Of a stretch of DNA of 64,000 nucleotides, positions 9,653 through 20,301 are shown one piece after another (the first letter of the stretch is position 1; each line of letters begins with the position of its first letter). The position numbers and the translations under genes are program-made. The notes beneath the pieces are model-generated. The model saw only the letters and a program-made list of their open reading frames with translations, did no database searches and was not told where the DNA came from. Source of the DNA: Pyropia yezoensis (lineage: Eukaryota; Rhodophyta; Bangiophyceae; Bangiales; Bangiaceae); NCBI GenBank assembly GCA_009829735.1, contig CM020619.1, positions 16,125,816 through 16,189,815 on the forward strand, written 5' to 3'.

Positions 9653-10366
9653 GGTGATAAATTCGCATCTGGGGGTGTAAATTCGCACATTGAGTCGTCC
9701 GCCCCAGGTCTCTCCGCGAGTAGACGGGACGCTCTTGGCACGGGAGCGGCACATCTTTGCGCTACATGCGGCACTTCGTTGTGCTCACCACATTATGTGC
9801 TCCTCATCTATGTGTCTTTTCTATAGGAAAAATATATATGGGCCATGTGGTGGCCTCAGCCGTTGCCATTCATGGTACTCGTGGATCCGTCGGTTGCCCC
9901 GAGGTCCCATCGTCATCAGCTTCCTGTGCGGAGAACTAACCATAGCAGCAGCTTCCACAACACACCTTCCTTTCATATGTGCAAAAAAAGCGGTGTGTTT
10001 ATCTGGTTGGTAGCCCCAGAGAGCGTATTTTCTGTTGGTCTTGCTGGGAACAGCATTTGTCTTTGGGGAACGTCCCTCCTACTATGAAGAAAGGCGAACA
10101 ATGAGCACTGTTGTGGTCCATATTGTACCTCAGCATCTCTTTGTGCCTCTCAGAGTGCGTATGTGGTGCTCTCGGTGTTCCAGTACGTGGCCAGAGGCTC
10201 TCCCTGGGACACCCCGCCAACAGTACAAACCAGATGAAAACGGGAGGACCCGCATATGCACAAAGAGGCCCTCTCTGTGTCATTGGCTTCCATGAAGTAC
10301 CTGTGAGGCTCTGCGCTGAAAAACCGGTTGCCAACGGATGTATGGTGGGCACAGCAGGGGCCACCG
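9653..10366 (+). repeat. Left terminal inverted repeat (714 bp)
   Basis: Reverse complement of 10737-11450 with scattered substitutions. Short open frames inside appear in both arms and look like shadows. Confidence 0.85.
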
Positions 10367-10736
10367 AAGAAGTGTATTGTTTAATGTGTCGTCTTTTTCG
10401 TTTGTAGGGGTCCGGGGCCGCTTGACTGCGCCTTCTTGGGACAAAGCTTGATTCAGTGACAAGCCTGTAGTTTTATGAGGAAGCATGCATGGTGGTGGGT
10501 GCTCAACCCACACGAGTGCGACGCGGACTGCAAGAGCGATCGAAAGCCATGAGCTCTCTTTGTTGCAACGATGTGTTGCGACGAAAACGTGTTGTTCACA
10601 ACAGCCCGCAAACGCCTGAAGCACAAACGAGAGCCTCTGCGATGAGTGCCAAACAAGAAAGCGCGCTAACCGAGAAAGAAGCGGCCTGCAGAACACCTCG
10701 GAGAGAACCAACGCAAACCAAAACATCATACCTTGC

Positions 10737-11450
10737 CGATGGCTCCTGCTGTGCCCACCATACATCCGTTGGCAACCGGTTTTTCAGCGCAGAGCCTCAC
10801 AGGTACTTCATGGAAGCCAATGACACAGAGAGGGCCTCTTTGTGCATATGCGGGTCCTCCCGTTTTCATCTGGTTTGTACTGTTGGCGGGGTGTCCCAGG
10901 GAGAGCCTCTGGCCACGTACTGGAACACCGAGAGCACCACATACGCACTCTGAGAGGCACAAAGAGATGCTGAGGTACAATATGGACCACAACAGTGCTC
11001 ATTGTTCGCCTTTCTTCATAGTAGGAGGGACGTTCCCCAAAGACAAATGCTGTTCCCAGCAAGACCAACAGAAAATACGCTCTCTGGGGCTACCAACCAG
11101 ATAAACACACCGCTTTTTTTGCACATATGAAAGGAAGGTGTGTTGTGGAAGCTGCTGCTATGGTTAGTTCTCCGCACAGGAAGCTGATGACGATGGGACC
11201 TCGGGGCAACCGACGGATCCACGAGTACCATGAATGGCAACGGCTGAGGCCACCACATGGCCCATATATGTTTTTCCTATAGAAAAAACACATAGATGAG
11301 GAGCACATAATGTGGTGAGCACAACGAAGTGCCGCATGTAGCGCAAAGATGTGCCGCTCCCGTGCCAAGAGCGTCCCGTCTACTCGCGGAGAGACCTGGG
11401 GCGGACGACTCAATGTGCGAATTTACACCCCCAGATGCGAATTTATCACC
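10737..11450 (-). repeat. Right terminal inverted repeat (714 bp)
   Basis: Reverse complement of 9653-10366. The pairing stops at the CGATGG/CCACCG core boundary. Confidence 0.85.
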
Positions 11451-11560
11451 ATGTCTCCATTGTACCTACCATAGGCGGGCTTCTTTTGTCGTCGGCCTTC
11501 CCAGAAAAACGGCAAAGCGCCACTGGCAAACCTGTTTTGGTCCTCTTCTTGATTACCGCC

Positions 11561-12012
11561 GCGTCCCTGCCGGGCACATGGAGATTTCCACCACCCGACC
11601 GCGTTGATACTGCCGGGAACAGCTGACATCTGCCGCTCGCGAGCCGCGCGCGCCGCCAGCGGGGGCGGATGCAGGCAGGCGGCGCAGAGGATTCCCCCCT
11701 GCTGCCGATGCGGCCGCCGCCGCCGCCGACGCTGCTGCCACCGATGCGGGCGGCGCTGATGACGTTGGTGCCAGCGGCCGAGCACCGCGTCCCTGCCGCG
11801 CACAATGCGATTACCACCACCCGGCCGCGTCGATCCTGCTGGAAACAGCAGACATCTGCCGCTCGCGAGCCGCGCGCGCCGCCAGCGGGGGCGGATGCGG
11901 ACGGGCGGCGCAGAGAATTCCCCCCTGCAACTGATGCGGCCGCCGCCGTCGCCGACGCTGCCGCCATCGACGCGGGCGGCGCCGTTGACGTTGGTGGCAG
12001 CGGCCGAGCGAC
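11561..12012 (+). repeat. 226-bp imperfect tandem duplication
   Basis: GCGTCCCTGCCG at 11561 recurs at 11787, and the following ~225 bp (ACATCTGCCGCTCGCGAGCC, then a CCGCCGCCG stretch, then GACGTTGGTG.CAGCGGCCGAGC) align across two units at roughly 85-90% by eye. No gene is recognised in it. Confidence 0.7.
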
Positions 12013-12869
12013 GTCGTCTCCAGGCGGCGCGCGTTAGGGAAAAAGGGGGAAGAGGGGGTGCCGGGGGGGTGCGGCTGCTCGCCGACGCATCGATTGCCCG
12101 CCGATGGCGCAACCCCGCGTCGCCGCTGCCGGCTGGCCGCATCTTTGCCTGCGGCACTCTGCACCTGTACCATATATTCCTTGGGTGCGAGCCGCCAATA
12201 GCACTCCCACCTCCTCGCCCCCCCCCCCAATCCCCGCCTCCCACATTCCTTCTCCCTGGTGTCCTCCCACCGACGTGGGCGGCGCCGCCCATGGAACGGC
12301 GGTGTGCGTGCCAGGGTGGCAAGGGTGGCGTGTTTTCCGCCGCGCCCATGGGCGCTACGGCCGTGGGCCGCAGGCGCGGCACGCGCGCGGGAGACAGTCC
12401 CGCGACGGGGATGATGCGGAGGAGCCGCGTGCCTGTGCCCACCGATGCGGGCCGCCGCCGATGCGGCGCGCCGCGCGGCGCGGCGGCCACCCCCGCGGCT
12501 GCCGCGGCCCATGCACACCGCGTCGCCGGCGCGCCAGCCACAGCCTGCTACGATCGCCGCTCGCCGGGAATCTTTGGGATGGCGGGCCGCGCGGCGTCGC
12601 GCGGGGTGGGGTTGCGGGACGTCTTGCAGGAAGGAGTGCCCCCTGTCGGTCTGGGCGGTACGGTGGTGGCGTCTGGGCTGCGGCATCTGCCGCTGCCAGG
12701 TTGTAGGACGTATAGAACAGAGTAAAAGCATACAGCCCGAAGCGTTCAACAACCGACCCATCCGTCAACACCTGGCAGCGTAGCATCTAGTGTCCACGAA
12801 CTTCTCCACGCTCTCCAGACGCACTCCCCCCCCCGGCGCTTTCCTCCGTCCCTCCCTTCGTCCTTCACC
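12013..12869. other. GC-rich upstream region of the PstS-like gene
   Basis: Frames here are composition-driven. The ~90 bp before the ATG at 12870 are C/T-rich (CTCCCCCCCCCGGCG, CCTCCGTCCCTCCCTTCG), which fits an untranslated leader. No TATA element is obvious. Confidence 0.4.
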
Positions 12870-13841
12870 ATGGTCAAAGTGCTCTTCCTTGTTGCTGTCG
12901 CTTCGGCGGTGGCGGCCGCCTCGGCTGCCACCGGCGCCTCCTCCCAGGTGATGCTGAAGGCGGCCGGCGCGTCCTTCCCCGAGACAATTTACAACAAGTG
13001 GTTCTCCGCGGTGAGTAACAAGGGCATCAAAGTCAACTACAAGGCGACCGGCTCGGGGACGGGCGTCAAGCTCTTCACCGCCGGGGCAGTGGACTTTGGC
13101 GCATCGGACAACGCGATGGACGGCGCGGCGGTGAAGAAGGTCGGCCGCGGGGTGGTGCAGATCCCCATGGTCGGCGGCGCCGTGGCGGTGGTGTACAAAA
13201 AGAACTGCAACCTGCAACTGACGCAGAGCCAGCTGGCGCGGGTTTTCCTTGGCACGATCAGGAACTGGTCCGCGCTGGGCTGCCCTGCGGGGCCCATCAA
13301 GGTTGTCTACCGGTCCGATTCATCGGGCACAACCGCCTCGTTCACCACCTCTCTGCTGGCGTTTAGTGAGCTGTGGAAGAAGGTGGGAGCGGGCAAGACC
13401 GTCAAGTGGCCGGTGGGGGTTGGCAAGGACGGCTCGTCGGGGGTGGCATTGTTTGTTAAGGCCAACGTCGGGAGCATCTCGTACGTATCGTTTGGCAAGG
13501 CCAAGTCGGAGGGGCTCCAGACCGCGGGGCTGGAGAACAAGAAAGGTAACGTGGTGCAGCTCACGTCGAAGACGATGGTGGCGGGGCTGTCGCAAGTCAA
13601 GCTCGACGCCGAGAACCGGGGCGCCGACCCCAACCCGGCGGGCGACGACAGCTACCCTATCGTGTCGTACACGTGGGTGCTCGCGTACGCGACGGGGAAC
13701 AAGAAGCTGTCGGCGTTGCGTGACACCTTTTCGTACATGCTGTCGCCGGTGGCGCAGGCAATGGCCAACGGCCTGGGCTTTGTCCAGCTCCCGGAAAAGG
13801 TTCGCATGCTGTCGATCAAGGCGGTCCAGTCTCTCAAGTAG
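12870..13841 (+). CDS. PstS-type periplasmic phosphate-binding-like protein (secreted)
   Basis: A 323-residue intronless frame starting in a CACCATGG context. MVKVLFLVAVASAVAAASA is a signal peptide, so the protein should be secreted or enter an organelle or vacuole. The mature protein carries PstS/PBP-like hallmarks: LKAAGASFP near the N-terminus, YKATGSGTG, DFGASDNAM, a second-lobe segment WSALGCPAGPIKVVYRSDSSGTT, and SYPIVSYTWVLAY near the end. Length matches bacterial PstS. In bacteria this protein delivers phosphate to the PstCAB transporter. No transporter genes are nearby, so in this eukaryote it may act in phosphate scavenging or in the cell wall. A bacterial or plastid-ancestor origin is likely. 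This is one of the best-supported cellular genes in the window. Confidence 0.88.
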   Translation: MVKVLFLVAVASAVAAASAATGASSQVMLKAAGASFPETIYNKWFSAVSNKGIKVNYKATGSGTGVKLFTAGAVDFGASDNAMDGAAVKKVGRGVVQIPMVGGAVAVVYKKNCNLQLTQSQLARVFLGTIRNWSALGCPAGPIKVVYRSDSSGTTASFTTSLLAFSELWKKVGAGKTVKWPVGVGKDGSSGVALFVKANVGSISYVSFGKAKSEGLQTAGLENKKGNVVQLTSKTMVAGLSQVKLDAENRGADPNPAGDDSYPIVSYTWVLAYATGNKKLSALRDTFSYMLSPVAQAMANGLGFVQLPEKVRMLSIKAVQSLK

Positions 13842-14900
13842 GATGGGTGTGGGGGTGTCAAGCGTGGCGATACGGACCACGCCCTGCGACATGGACGACG
13901 ATTGACTGGCGTGCATAACGTGAGACCGCGGCGGGACGCACGGAGAGGCCGTTGTGCTCTCGCAAAACCCATCGACGGTAATCTCCTTCTAGCCCGCGAG
14001 CCCGTACTCCATGGCCCAGCCTCGTCCAGCGGCGAAACAGGTGCGCACATCGGCCGCGATGCCGACGGGTCTGCGTCCAAGCGCCGTCGTAACCGTCGGT
14101 GCGCACGTACACAAGCTGGAACTTGGGTCAGCAGGGCGCTCGCAAAGCGCACGATCTACGGACGGCACACGGCTGCCTTATCGGTAGCGGCAACGGCATC
14201 CGCTCGTCCCCCTCCCCTCCAGCGGCTACGCACCCCAAGTCCCGTGGCCGCCGTAGCGGCGGCGACGGCATGTCCGCGGCCGTCACCCCGCCCCCCCCCC
14301 GCCCCCCCCAGCGGCGGCCGTGGGGAATAGGCGGCAGTCCCCCAGTCATCACAGCCGCCAGAGCGAAGCACGGGTGGACGTGGTACGGGTGGAGGGCATG
14401 GGAGGGGCAGTGGTAACGGCATGCGTCGAAGGGCGGCAGGTGCTCGCGGGGGAAGCGCAACTACGCGGCCTGTGTGGAGCGGAACCTCCTTCTACGCTTG
14501 CGACCACCGGCTTCCCACTGCCAGGATACAGTATCGCGTGGTCGTGGTGTCGCCCGGGGCAGTGGCGTTGGGCCGAAAGAAAGGAGGGAAGACGCAACCT
14601 CAGGCGGATACAAAAGTTGTTGCAAGAACCGATACTTGGATCAATCGGTCAGAGCGTCTCCACCGAAGTCAACAAGCTCAACACTCGTACAACGTGGCAG
14701 CCGTGCACTTTTAGGTTGCTCTCACGCGCAACGAGCGGACGGTGGCGACGACCGCGCGGCGTTGGCGGACCCGCGAAGACCGCATCCCCCCACCCCTCCT
14801 TCCTCTAGCCTGTGCGTTGGCGTCGCGACCTGTCGCTGTCCGTCTCCCCCCCCGCTAGGCACGCGGTTGCTGCGACCACCCTCTGCCTTGCGCCCCACGT
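13842..14900. other. Intergenic, no gene recognised
   Basis: Moderately GC-rich, with short conflicting frames only. No repeat or RNA gene is recognised. Confidence 0.45.
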
Positions 14901-14992
14901 GTGGGTCCCCACACTGTTCTACGAAGCGGGTCGTCCCACGCGGGTGGCCCCGCCAGCGGGGGCGTGCACAAGCGGTGGCGCGGCGGCGGCTT

Positions 14993-15023
<31 letters not shown>

Positions 15024-15596
15024 CGCGGGGGCGGAGGTAGGGGGCGGGCGGCTGGCGGCGGCGGCGCGCGTCGGTCGGCACCGACGCTTACGGCGTGGCT
15101 CCGCTCCCTCGATCGGGTGGCCGCGAAAAAAGCGCGGAATGCGGCCGCCGCCGCCGCCGCCGCTGCCGCCGCCCCTGCCGCGGCCGCGCCTGCCGCCGCT
15201 GCGCGCGCGCCTATGCCCGCGGCAGCGGCCGCGCACGCCGCCGCGCGGCGGGATGGGGCGGCGGCTGGCAGCGCTGCGGCGGCGCCCCCCCCCCCTGCCC
15301 CCCAGCCGACGGCCGTTCTCGTCGCCCTCCGCGCGGCGGCGGCGGACAAGGAGCGGCGGGCGCCGAAGCGCAAGTACGCGGCGTGCTACCGGCTGGTGCG
15401 CTTCTTTGAGCGCCGCACCGTGCAGCGGCGGCTGGACCGGCTGAACCGGCGGGTGGCGGCGCGTGCGGGAGTCCGCCCGCCCTGCCAAGCATACTTCACC
15501 ATCCGCCATCGTGGGCTTCGCGCACCAGCGCAGTGGGGCTTAAACCGTGTCCTTGCAGACAGCGCAGCAGTGCTTAGGGCGTACCCACCAACGTGA
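14901..15596 (+). CDS. EFG1-like rRNA-processing protein
   Basis: The frame (231 residues, GTG at its edge; the true start is uncertain and may be upstream) has a helix LTAWLRSLDRVAAKK, then long Ala runs, then KYAACYRLVRFFERRTVQRR (encoded from 15372). The last segment matches the EFG1 signature of a Tyr/Val followed by RFFER and a basic coiled coil. EFG1 is a small nucleolar protein needed for 18S rRNA maturation. The Ala/Gly tracts inserted between the two conserved helices are unusual and follow the local GCC/GGC bias. Residues after ~190 do not look conserved, so the real stop could lie past a short intron. The call rests on a short motif. Confidence 0.5.
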
Positions 15597-15599
15597 CCA

Positions 15600-16235
15600 A
15601 CGGCGCATATTTGCCCATATTCGCGCCACGTGTGCGACAAGTGGCGCTTGGGACTACAGTTTGAGGTCTCCAGCACGTCGCGCTGACAAAAAACCGGTCC
15701 AAAAACGTCGTATGTAGCAAATGTAGTTCGCTATATTTATAATAAGTCATCTGTGCCACGTGGGCGCTCGGATGGCTCTCCGATAGTCCATTGACTATCG
15801 GCGTGACCAACGGAGACCCCGTTAGTCACGCCGATAGTCAATGGACTATCCTTTTCAGCCCGAATCGAGCTCCACACGTGGCATATTGACACATAATCGC
15901 GTTTCGTTCGCAGAACAGTACTCTCTGCACAAAGTCGCATATTTGCTTCGACTAAGATAAATTCGAAGCAACCGTGTGGCAAAAAATTTGCGCCTAAGGT
16001 GGCGTTTCTGGACACCCCAGATCCCGGCGCCTTCGGGCGAGGACGCGCTCGGAGCCACGCGTCGTTGCACTTGCAATGTACTGTCACATGGCGTCATCGC
16101 CAGGCACCTCCTTCAAGCGCCAGCGCTGTGCCAGCCACACGTGAGAATCTGGTTAGAAACGGCACTCAGTGGTGCCCCCTTGCCTGATGACGCTGCAACG
16201 TTCTTATGCCTCGGTAGCCTCATTGCTAGCCTCGT
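15600..16235. other. AT-richer intergenic segment
   Basis: GC falls clearly compared with the flanks. It carries several CACGTG cores (for example 15635, 15758, 15877) and the nested palindrome at 15782-15850. No coding frame is supported. Confidence 0.5.
15782..15850. repeat. Nested palindromic hairpin (26-bp perfect arms)
   Basis: GATAGTCCATTGACTATCGG begins the left arm (15782-15807). Its perfect reverse complement is at 15825-15850, and pairing extends inward with one mismatch almost to a 5-base loop. Each arm contains its own palindrome GATAGTC-CATT-GACTATC. A related palindrome sits at 23285-23302. Confidence 0.8.
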
Positions 16236-16505
16236 GTGGCACCCACAAGAACACCAAGGCCAGCACTCCGTAGTTCCCGCCCTGTGGCGCTAGACCTCCC
16301 CGATTCCCCTGTCTGTGCCACCCTTCAGGATGACCTTCCCCACAAGCAAAAATTGTACGGCCCACAGGCGTTCCCCGCAAGACTTCTGGGTGCCTGTACT
16401 CTCTTGCTATTGGCCGCGCTGCCCCGGCACTCAAAGGCCGCACCCGGCGGCCCTGCTGCGTTCTGGGGCACCCTTCCGTCCGACCGCCCCCCGCCGCCAT
16501 CGCAG

Positions 16506-16930
16506 GGCCTCGCACGGAGGTCCCCCCCCCCGCCTCACGCCCCATCGGGAGCCGTTCTGGGGCGTGTGCCCCTCCAGCAGCAGTCCCCCGGCCCCCTTCC
16601 AGGGCCGCCCGCGGCGGTCCTCCCCCCGCCACACCCCCCACCTGGAGCCGTTCTTGGGCCTGTGCCCCTCCCGCAGCCCCCCGCCCGCCCCCAAGGTCCG
16701 CGCACGGCGGTCCCCCCCCCCGCCACACCCCCCACCTGGAGCCGTCCTTGGGCGTGTGCCCCTTCCGCAGCCCCCCGGCCCCCTTCCAGGGACGCGCACG
16801 GCGGTCCCCCCCCCGCCACACCCCCAACCTGGAGCCGTTCTGGGGCGTGTGCCCCTCCCGCAGCCCCCCGCCCCCTCCCAGGGCCGCGCACAGCGGTCCT
16901 CCCCCCGCCACACGCCCCGTGGGCCCGACC
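16506..16930. repeat. ~95-bp C-rich minisatellite
   Basis: About four and a half units, each with GCACGGCGGTCC, a poly-C run, CACCTGGAGCCGTTC, GGGCGTGTGCCCCTCC and GCAGCCCCCC. Starts are near 16508, 16609, 16700, 16794 and 16887. It is open on both strands, so long frames across it are not evidence of coding. Confidence 0.7.
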
Positions 16931-17285
16931 GGTCTATCAACACGGCCTGCGCCACCGCGACCCACCACTCTGACGGGGACCCCTGGCCAGGGGTCGTCGC
17001 CGTGGTGGCGTCCGGCGCTGTCCTTCCCTCCTCTTCCGTCGCGCCACGCCTGTACGTCCACCGCCTCTCTCTGCCGCGCGCGGGCCGTGCGAGTGTGCTT
17101 TTATTTTTCCTCGTTGATGAGGCGGGTGTGCAGCGTTGTGTCCTTTCGCGCTGGGTACTGGCACATCTGTGGCTCTTTTTGCGTCGTGCCTATCTTTTTT
17201 CCGATGTCTTTCCGGTCTGTGTTGTGTTTTGATTGTTTGTGTGTTGACTGTAGTCTTTCCTAGACCTCTTACGCAGGGAGCGCCC

Positions 17286-18710
17286 ATGGACTCAGACGAT
17301 GACGAGGACGTTGTCGTCGCCCTCGCCACCAACCGACACATGACCACACTGCGCCTGCTACATCTGCGCGTCTGGAGGTCGCGCATTTATCACCGGCGCC
17401 GGGGCTCCATCCCCGGCCGGCGCGGCAACAAGCGTCGCGACTTTTCTGATGCGGTGCGGTGCATACGCGAGCAGTACTTTGGATTTGACGGGCAGGAGGC
17501 CGTGTACGATGAGAAGGACTTCGAGCGGCGCTTCCGTGTGCCGCGTATTGTCTTCTCCCGTATCTACAACTCCATCAAGACTGAGCCCTGGTGGCAGCAG
17601 CGACTAAACGCCACCGGCCTGCCACAAGCCCGCCCCCGGCAAACGCTCATTGGCGCCTTTCGTGTTCTTTCTTATGGGGAGTGCATGGACCGCGGCGACG
17701 AGCATGTCGCTTTGAGCAAGACGACGATCTCCTTGGCAACTAATCGGCTGGTGGCCTTTATTCTGCGAACAAACTAGGACGAGTACTTGCGGGCGCCAAC
17801 CTTAGAGGACCTGAGGCGCATCATGCGTCGCAACGCTGAGAGGGGCCTGCCAGGCTGTATTGGCAGTCTGGACTGCCCCCACTGGGAGTGGAGCACATGC
17901 CTTACTGCACACGCCGGCATGTCCCAGGACTGGCATGGGAAGCGCACGGTCGTGCTGGAGACCGTCTGTGTTGACGACATGTGGATCTGGCACATCTACG
18001 CCGGGGCACCTGGCAGCAATAATGACCTCAATGTGCTTGCGCACAGCCCGCTCATGACCAAGGTGACCCAGGGGCGTTGGCCCCCGTCTGGGCTGTCTTT
18101 TTCTGTGAATGAGACCCGCTTTCGCATGCCTTATTACCTCGTGGACGGGATATACCCGCGCTATGCTTTCCTTATGTCGCCGCATGCAGAGCCCTCCACT
18201 GACAAAGAGCGTGCTTTTAATCGCCTGCAAGAGGCGTTACGAAAGGACGCTGAGGGTCGTCACGCCGTACTGACGCGCCGCTTTAATGTAGCTCTGTATC
18301 CTGCACGTGCCCACTCTGTGTCCAACCTAGGCTGTACGGCCAAGGCGATGGCCATTTTGCACAGCATGGTTACTGAGCAGCGGCGTGATAGGTACGTGTC
18401 GCGCTCTTGCCCAGGGTATGGACAGGGAGGAACAGATGTGGGGGAAGGTGAGGGCACGGAGAGCGGCGATGGAGGAGATGGCGGCGGAAGAGTTCATGGA
18501 GCAGACGGCGGTGGAAGCGGCTCTCGAGGTGGCCGACATGGCGGAGCCGCCCCAGAGTCTCAACGCGGTAGAGGACGTGCAGACGGTCGCGATAGAGGTG
18601 CAGCTGCAAGTGCAGGTGCGCCGGGTGGAGTTGGGGAAGAACCGAGTGGAGTGGAAGAGGGAGTGGGTGGAGTGGCAGGGGGAGCGGGTGAAGTGGGAGG
18701 GGGTGGCTGA
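17286..18710 (+). pseudogene. PIF/Harbinger transposase with one in-frame TAG
   Basis: ATG 17286 (MDSDDDEDVVVALATNRHMT) begins a frame with the family N-terminal region (RDFSDAVRCIREQYFGFDG, ERRFRVPRIVFSRIY). TAG at 17775-17777 breaks it, and the same frame resumes with DEYLRAPTLEDLRRIMRRN. The DDE domain follows: GCIGSLDCPHWEW, VVLETVCVDDMWIWH, PGSNNDLNVL and MPYYLVDGIYPRYAF. After ~18380 the frame enters Gly-rich repeat-like sequence, so the natural C-terminus is unclear. Harbinger transposases need a Myb-like partner, which is present downstream in the opposite orientation (20302-22017). Everything except the one stop looks intact, so a recent nonsense change or a sequence error are both possible. 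Confidence 0.85.
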
Positions 18711-19259
18711 GGTGGGGGTGCAACTGGAGGTGGTGGGGGAGGGGGTGGCAGCGGCGGGGGTGGTGGGAGCGCACCTGGAGGTGGGGGGGGGGTGGGTAGC
18801 AGCGGCGGGGGTGCACCCGGAGGTGAAGGGGCAGCTGATTGAGGGGGAGGGGGCGGGATTGGCGGTGCTTGGGCACTCGGGGTTGGAGCCGGGCGGGGTC
18901 CTGCGCACACCCCGTCCAGCGATCCGGCGGAGGGGTTGTTGCTCCAGGTGCTCATGTCCTGGTCCAACGCAACGGACAGGGACGTGCATGCGGCGCTGAA
19001 GGGCTGCCTCACCGAGCAAGTCTGGCAGCACCGCGACCGCTTCCTCCATCCCTATCAGTAGATAAACCCCACGCCCTTGTTTTGTTTGCGTAATCCTCCT
19101 ATTCGCTTCCATCACTGCAGCGCAAAAAAACTTGAGAACTCGAGCCCACGTCGGTGTGGGGGGGGATGCCGTGGTGTCGGGTTTCGCGGCGGCGCCTGTT
19201 GGCGAGGAGTGGCGGTGACGACAGCGCGGCTGTAGTGGCAGCCGCAATGCTGGTTCGCG

Positions 19260-20180
19260 CCGCCGGGGAGGGGCACAAGGACCTGGCGGTGGCGCTTTCG
19301 GCGGCGCTGATTGGCGCCGCCGGGTGGGGGGGGACAGGTGCCTGGCCGCCGGGTTTGCCGCGGCGTTTGTCGGTGGGGCGCTAGGTGGGGGGGGGAAAAC
19401 GACCTGGCGTCCGCGTTTGCGGCAGTTTTTGTCGGTGCGGCCCTGGGGAGGGGGGGGCCGGGAAGGAAGGACCTGGCCGCCGCGATTGCGGTGGCGCAAG
19501 GTCGGTGCGGCGCCGGCAAGGGGGGACGACAAGGACCTGGACCCCGCTTTTGCCGTGGCGGTCTTCTGCGCCGGGCTGGGGGGGGGGCAAGGGCGAGGCC
19601 GCCGCTTTTGCCGCGGCGCTTTCCTGCGCCGTGCAGGGGGGGGGGGACAAGGACCTGGCCGCCGCTTTTGCCGCGACGATTGTCTGCGCCGTGCTTGGGG
19701 GGGGGGGCAAGGGCGTGGCCGCCGCTGTTGCCGCGGTGCTTTTCTGCGCGGCGCTGGGGGGGGGGACAAGGACCTGGCCGCCGCTTTTGCCGCGACGTTT
19801 GTCTCGGCCGTGCTGGGGGGGGGGGGGGGAAGGACCTGGACCCCGCTTTTGCCTTGGCGGTTTTCTGCGCCGTGCTTGGGGGGTGGGGCGAGGACCTGGC
19901 CGCAGTTTTTGCGGTGACGCTTGTCTCTGCGGCGCAGGGGGGGGGGGACAAGGACCTGGGTGCCGCTTTTGTCTCGGCGTTTTTCTGCGCCGTGCTCGGG
20001 GGGGGGACAAGGACGTGGACCCCGCTTTTGCCGTGGCGCTTGCCTGCGCGGAGCTGGGTGGGGGGGACAAGGACCTGGCCGCCGCGATTGCGGTGACGAT
20101 TGTCTGTGCGGCGCAGGGGGGGGGGGACAAGGACCTGGTCGCCGCTCCTGTGGTGGCGTTAGTCTGCGCGGCGCCGGGGA
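19260..20180. repeat. ~59-bp G-rich minisatellite (about 15 units)
   Basis: The unit is a G-run, then ACAAGGACCTGGCCGCCGCT, then TTTGCCGCGRCGNTT, then GTCTGCGCCGTGC. GACCTGG recurs about every 59-62 bp. It separates the Harbinger transposase from its Myb-like partner. The 650-residue Pro-rich minus-strand frame across it is an artefact. Confidence 0.75.
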
Positions 20181-20301
20181 GGCCGTTATGCGAGGGAAGG
20201 GATGACAATGACAGGGAGAGTGGAAGACAACGACTGGGCGGTTGGGATGGGTCTTTGTGAGGGCCGATGGCTGTGTCATCGGATTGCACAGACACGTCGT
20301 C

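Larger units (their letters stand above)
9653..11450. mobile_element. Foldback/TIR DNA element with 714-bp inverted repeats
   Basis: Left arm 9653-10366 and right arm 10737-11450 are inverted copies that stay in register along their whole length (paired coordinates sum to 21103), with only occasional mismatches and no net indel. The 370-bp core (10367-10736) has no recognisable transposase, so the element looks non-autonomous. Termini read GGTGATAAATTCGC..., with TAAATTCGCA repeated at 9658-9667 and 9678-9687, a plausible subterminal transposase-binding pair. TGTC precedes the left end (9649-9652) and occurs one base after the right end (11452-11455), a weak candidate target duplication. The superfamily is not determined. 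Near-identical arms suggest recent activity or gene conversion. Confidence 0.78.

Noticed and set aside
18327..20279. 650-residue Pro-rich minus-strand frame
   Set aside because: It spans the 59-bp minisatellite and the transposase antisense. Composition is only Pro/Arg/Ala/Ser, so it is a repeat artefact.
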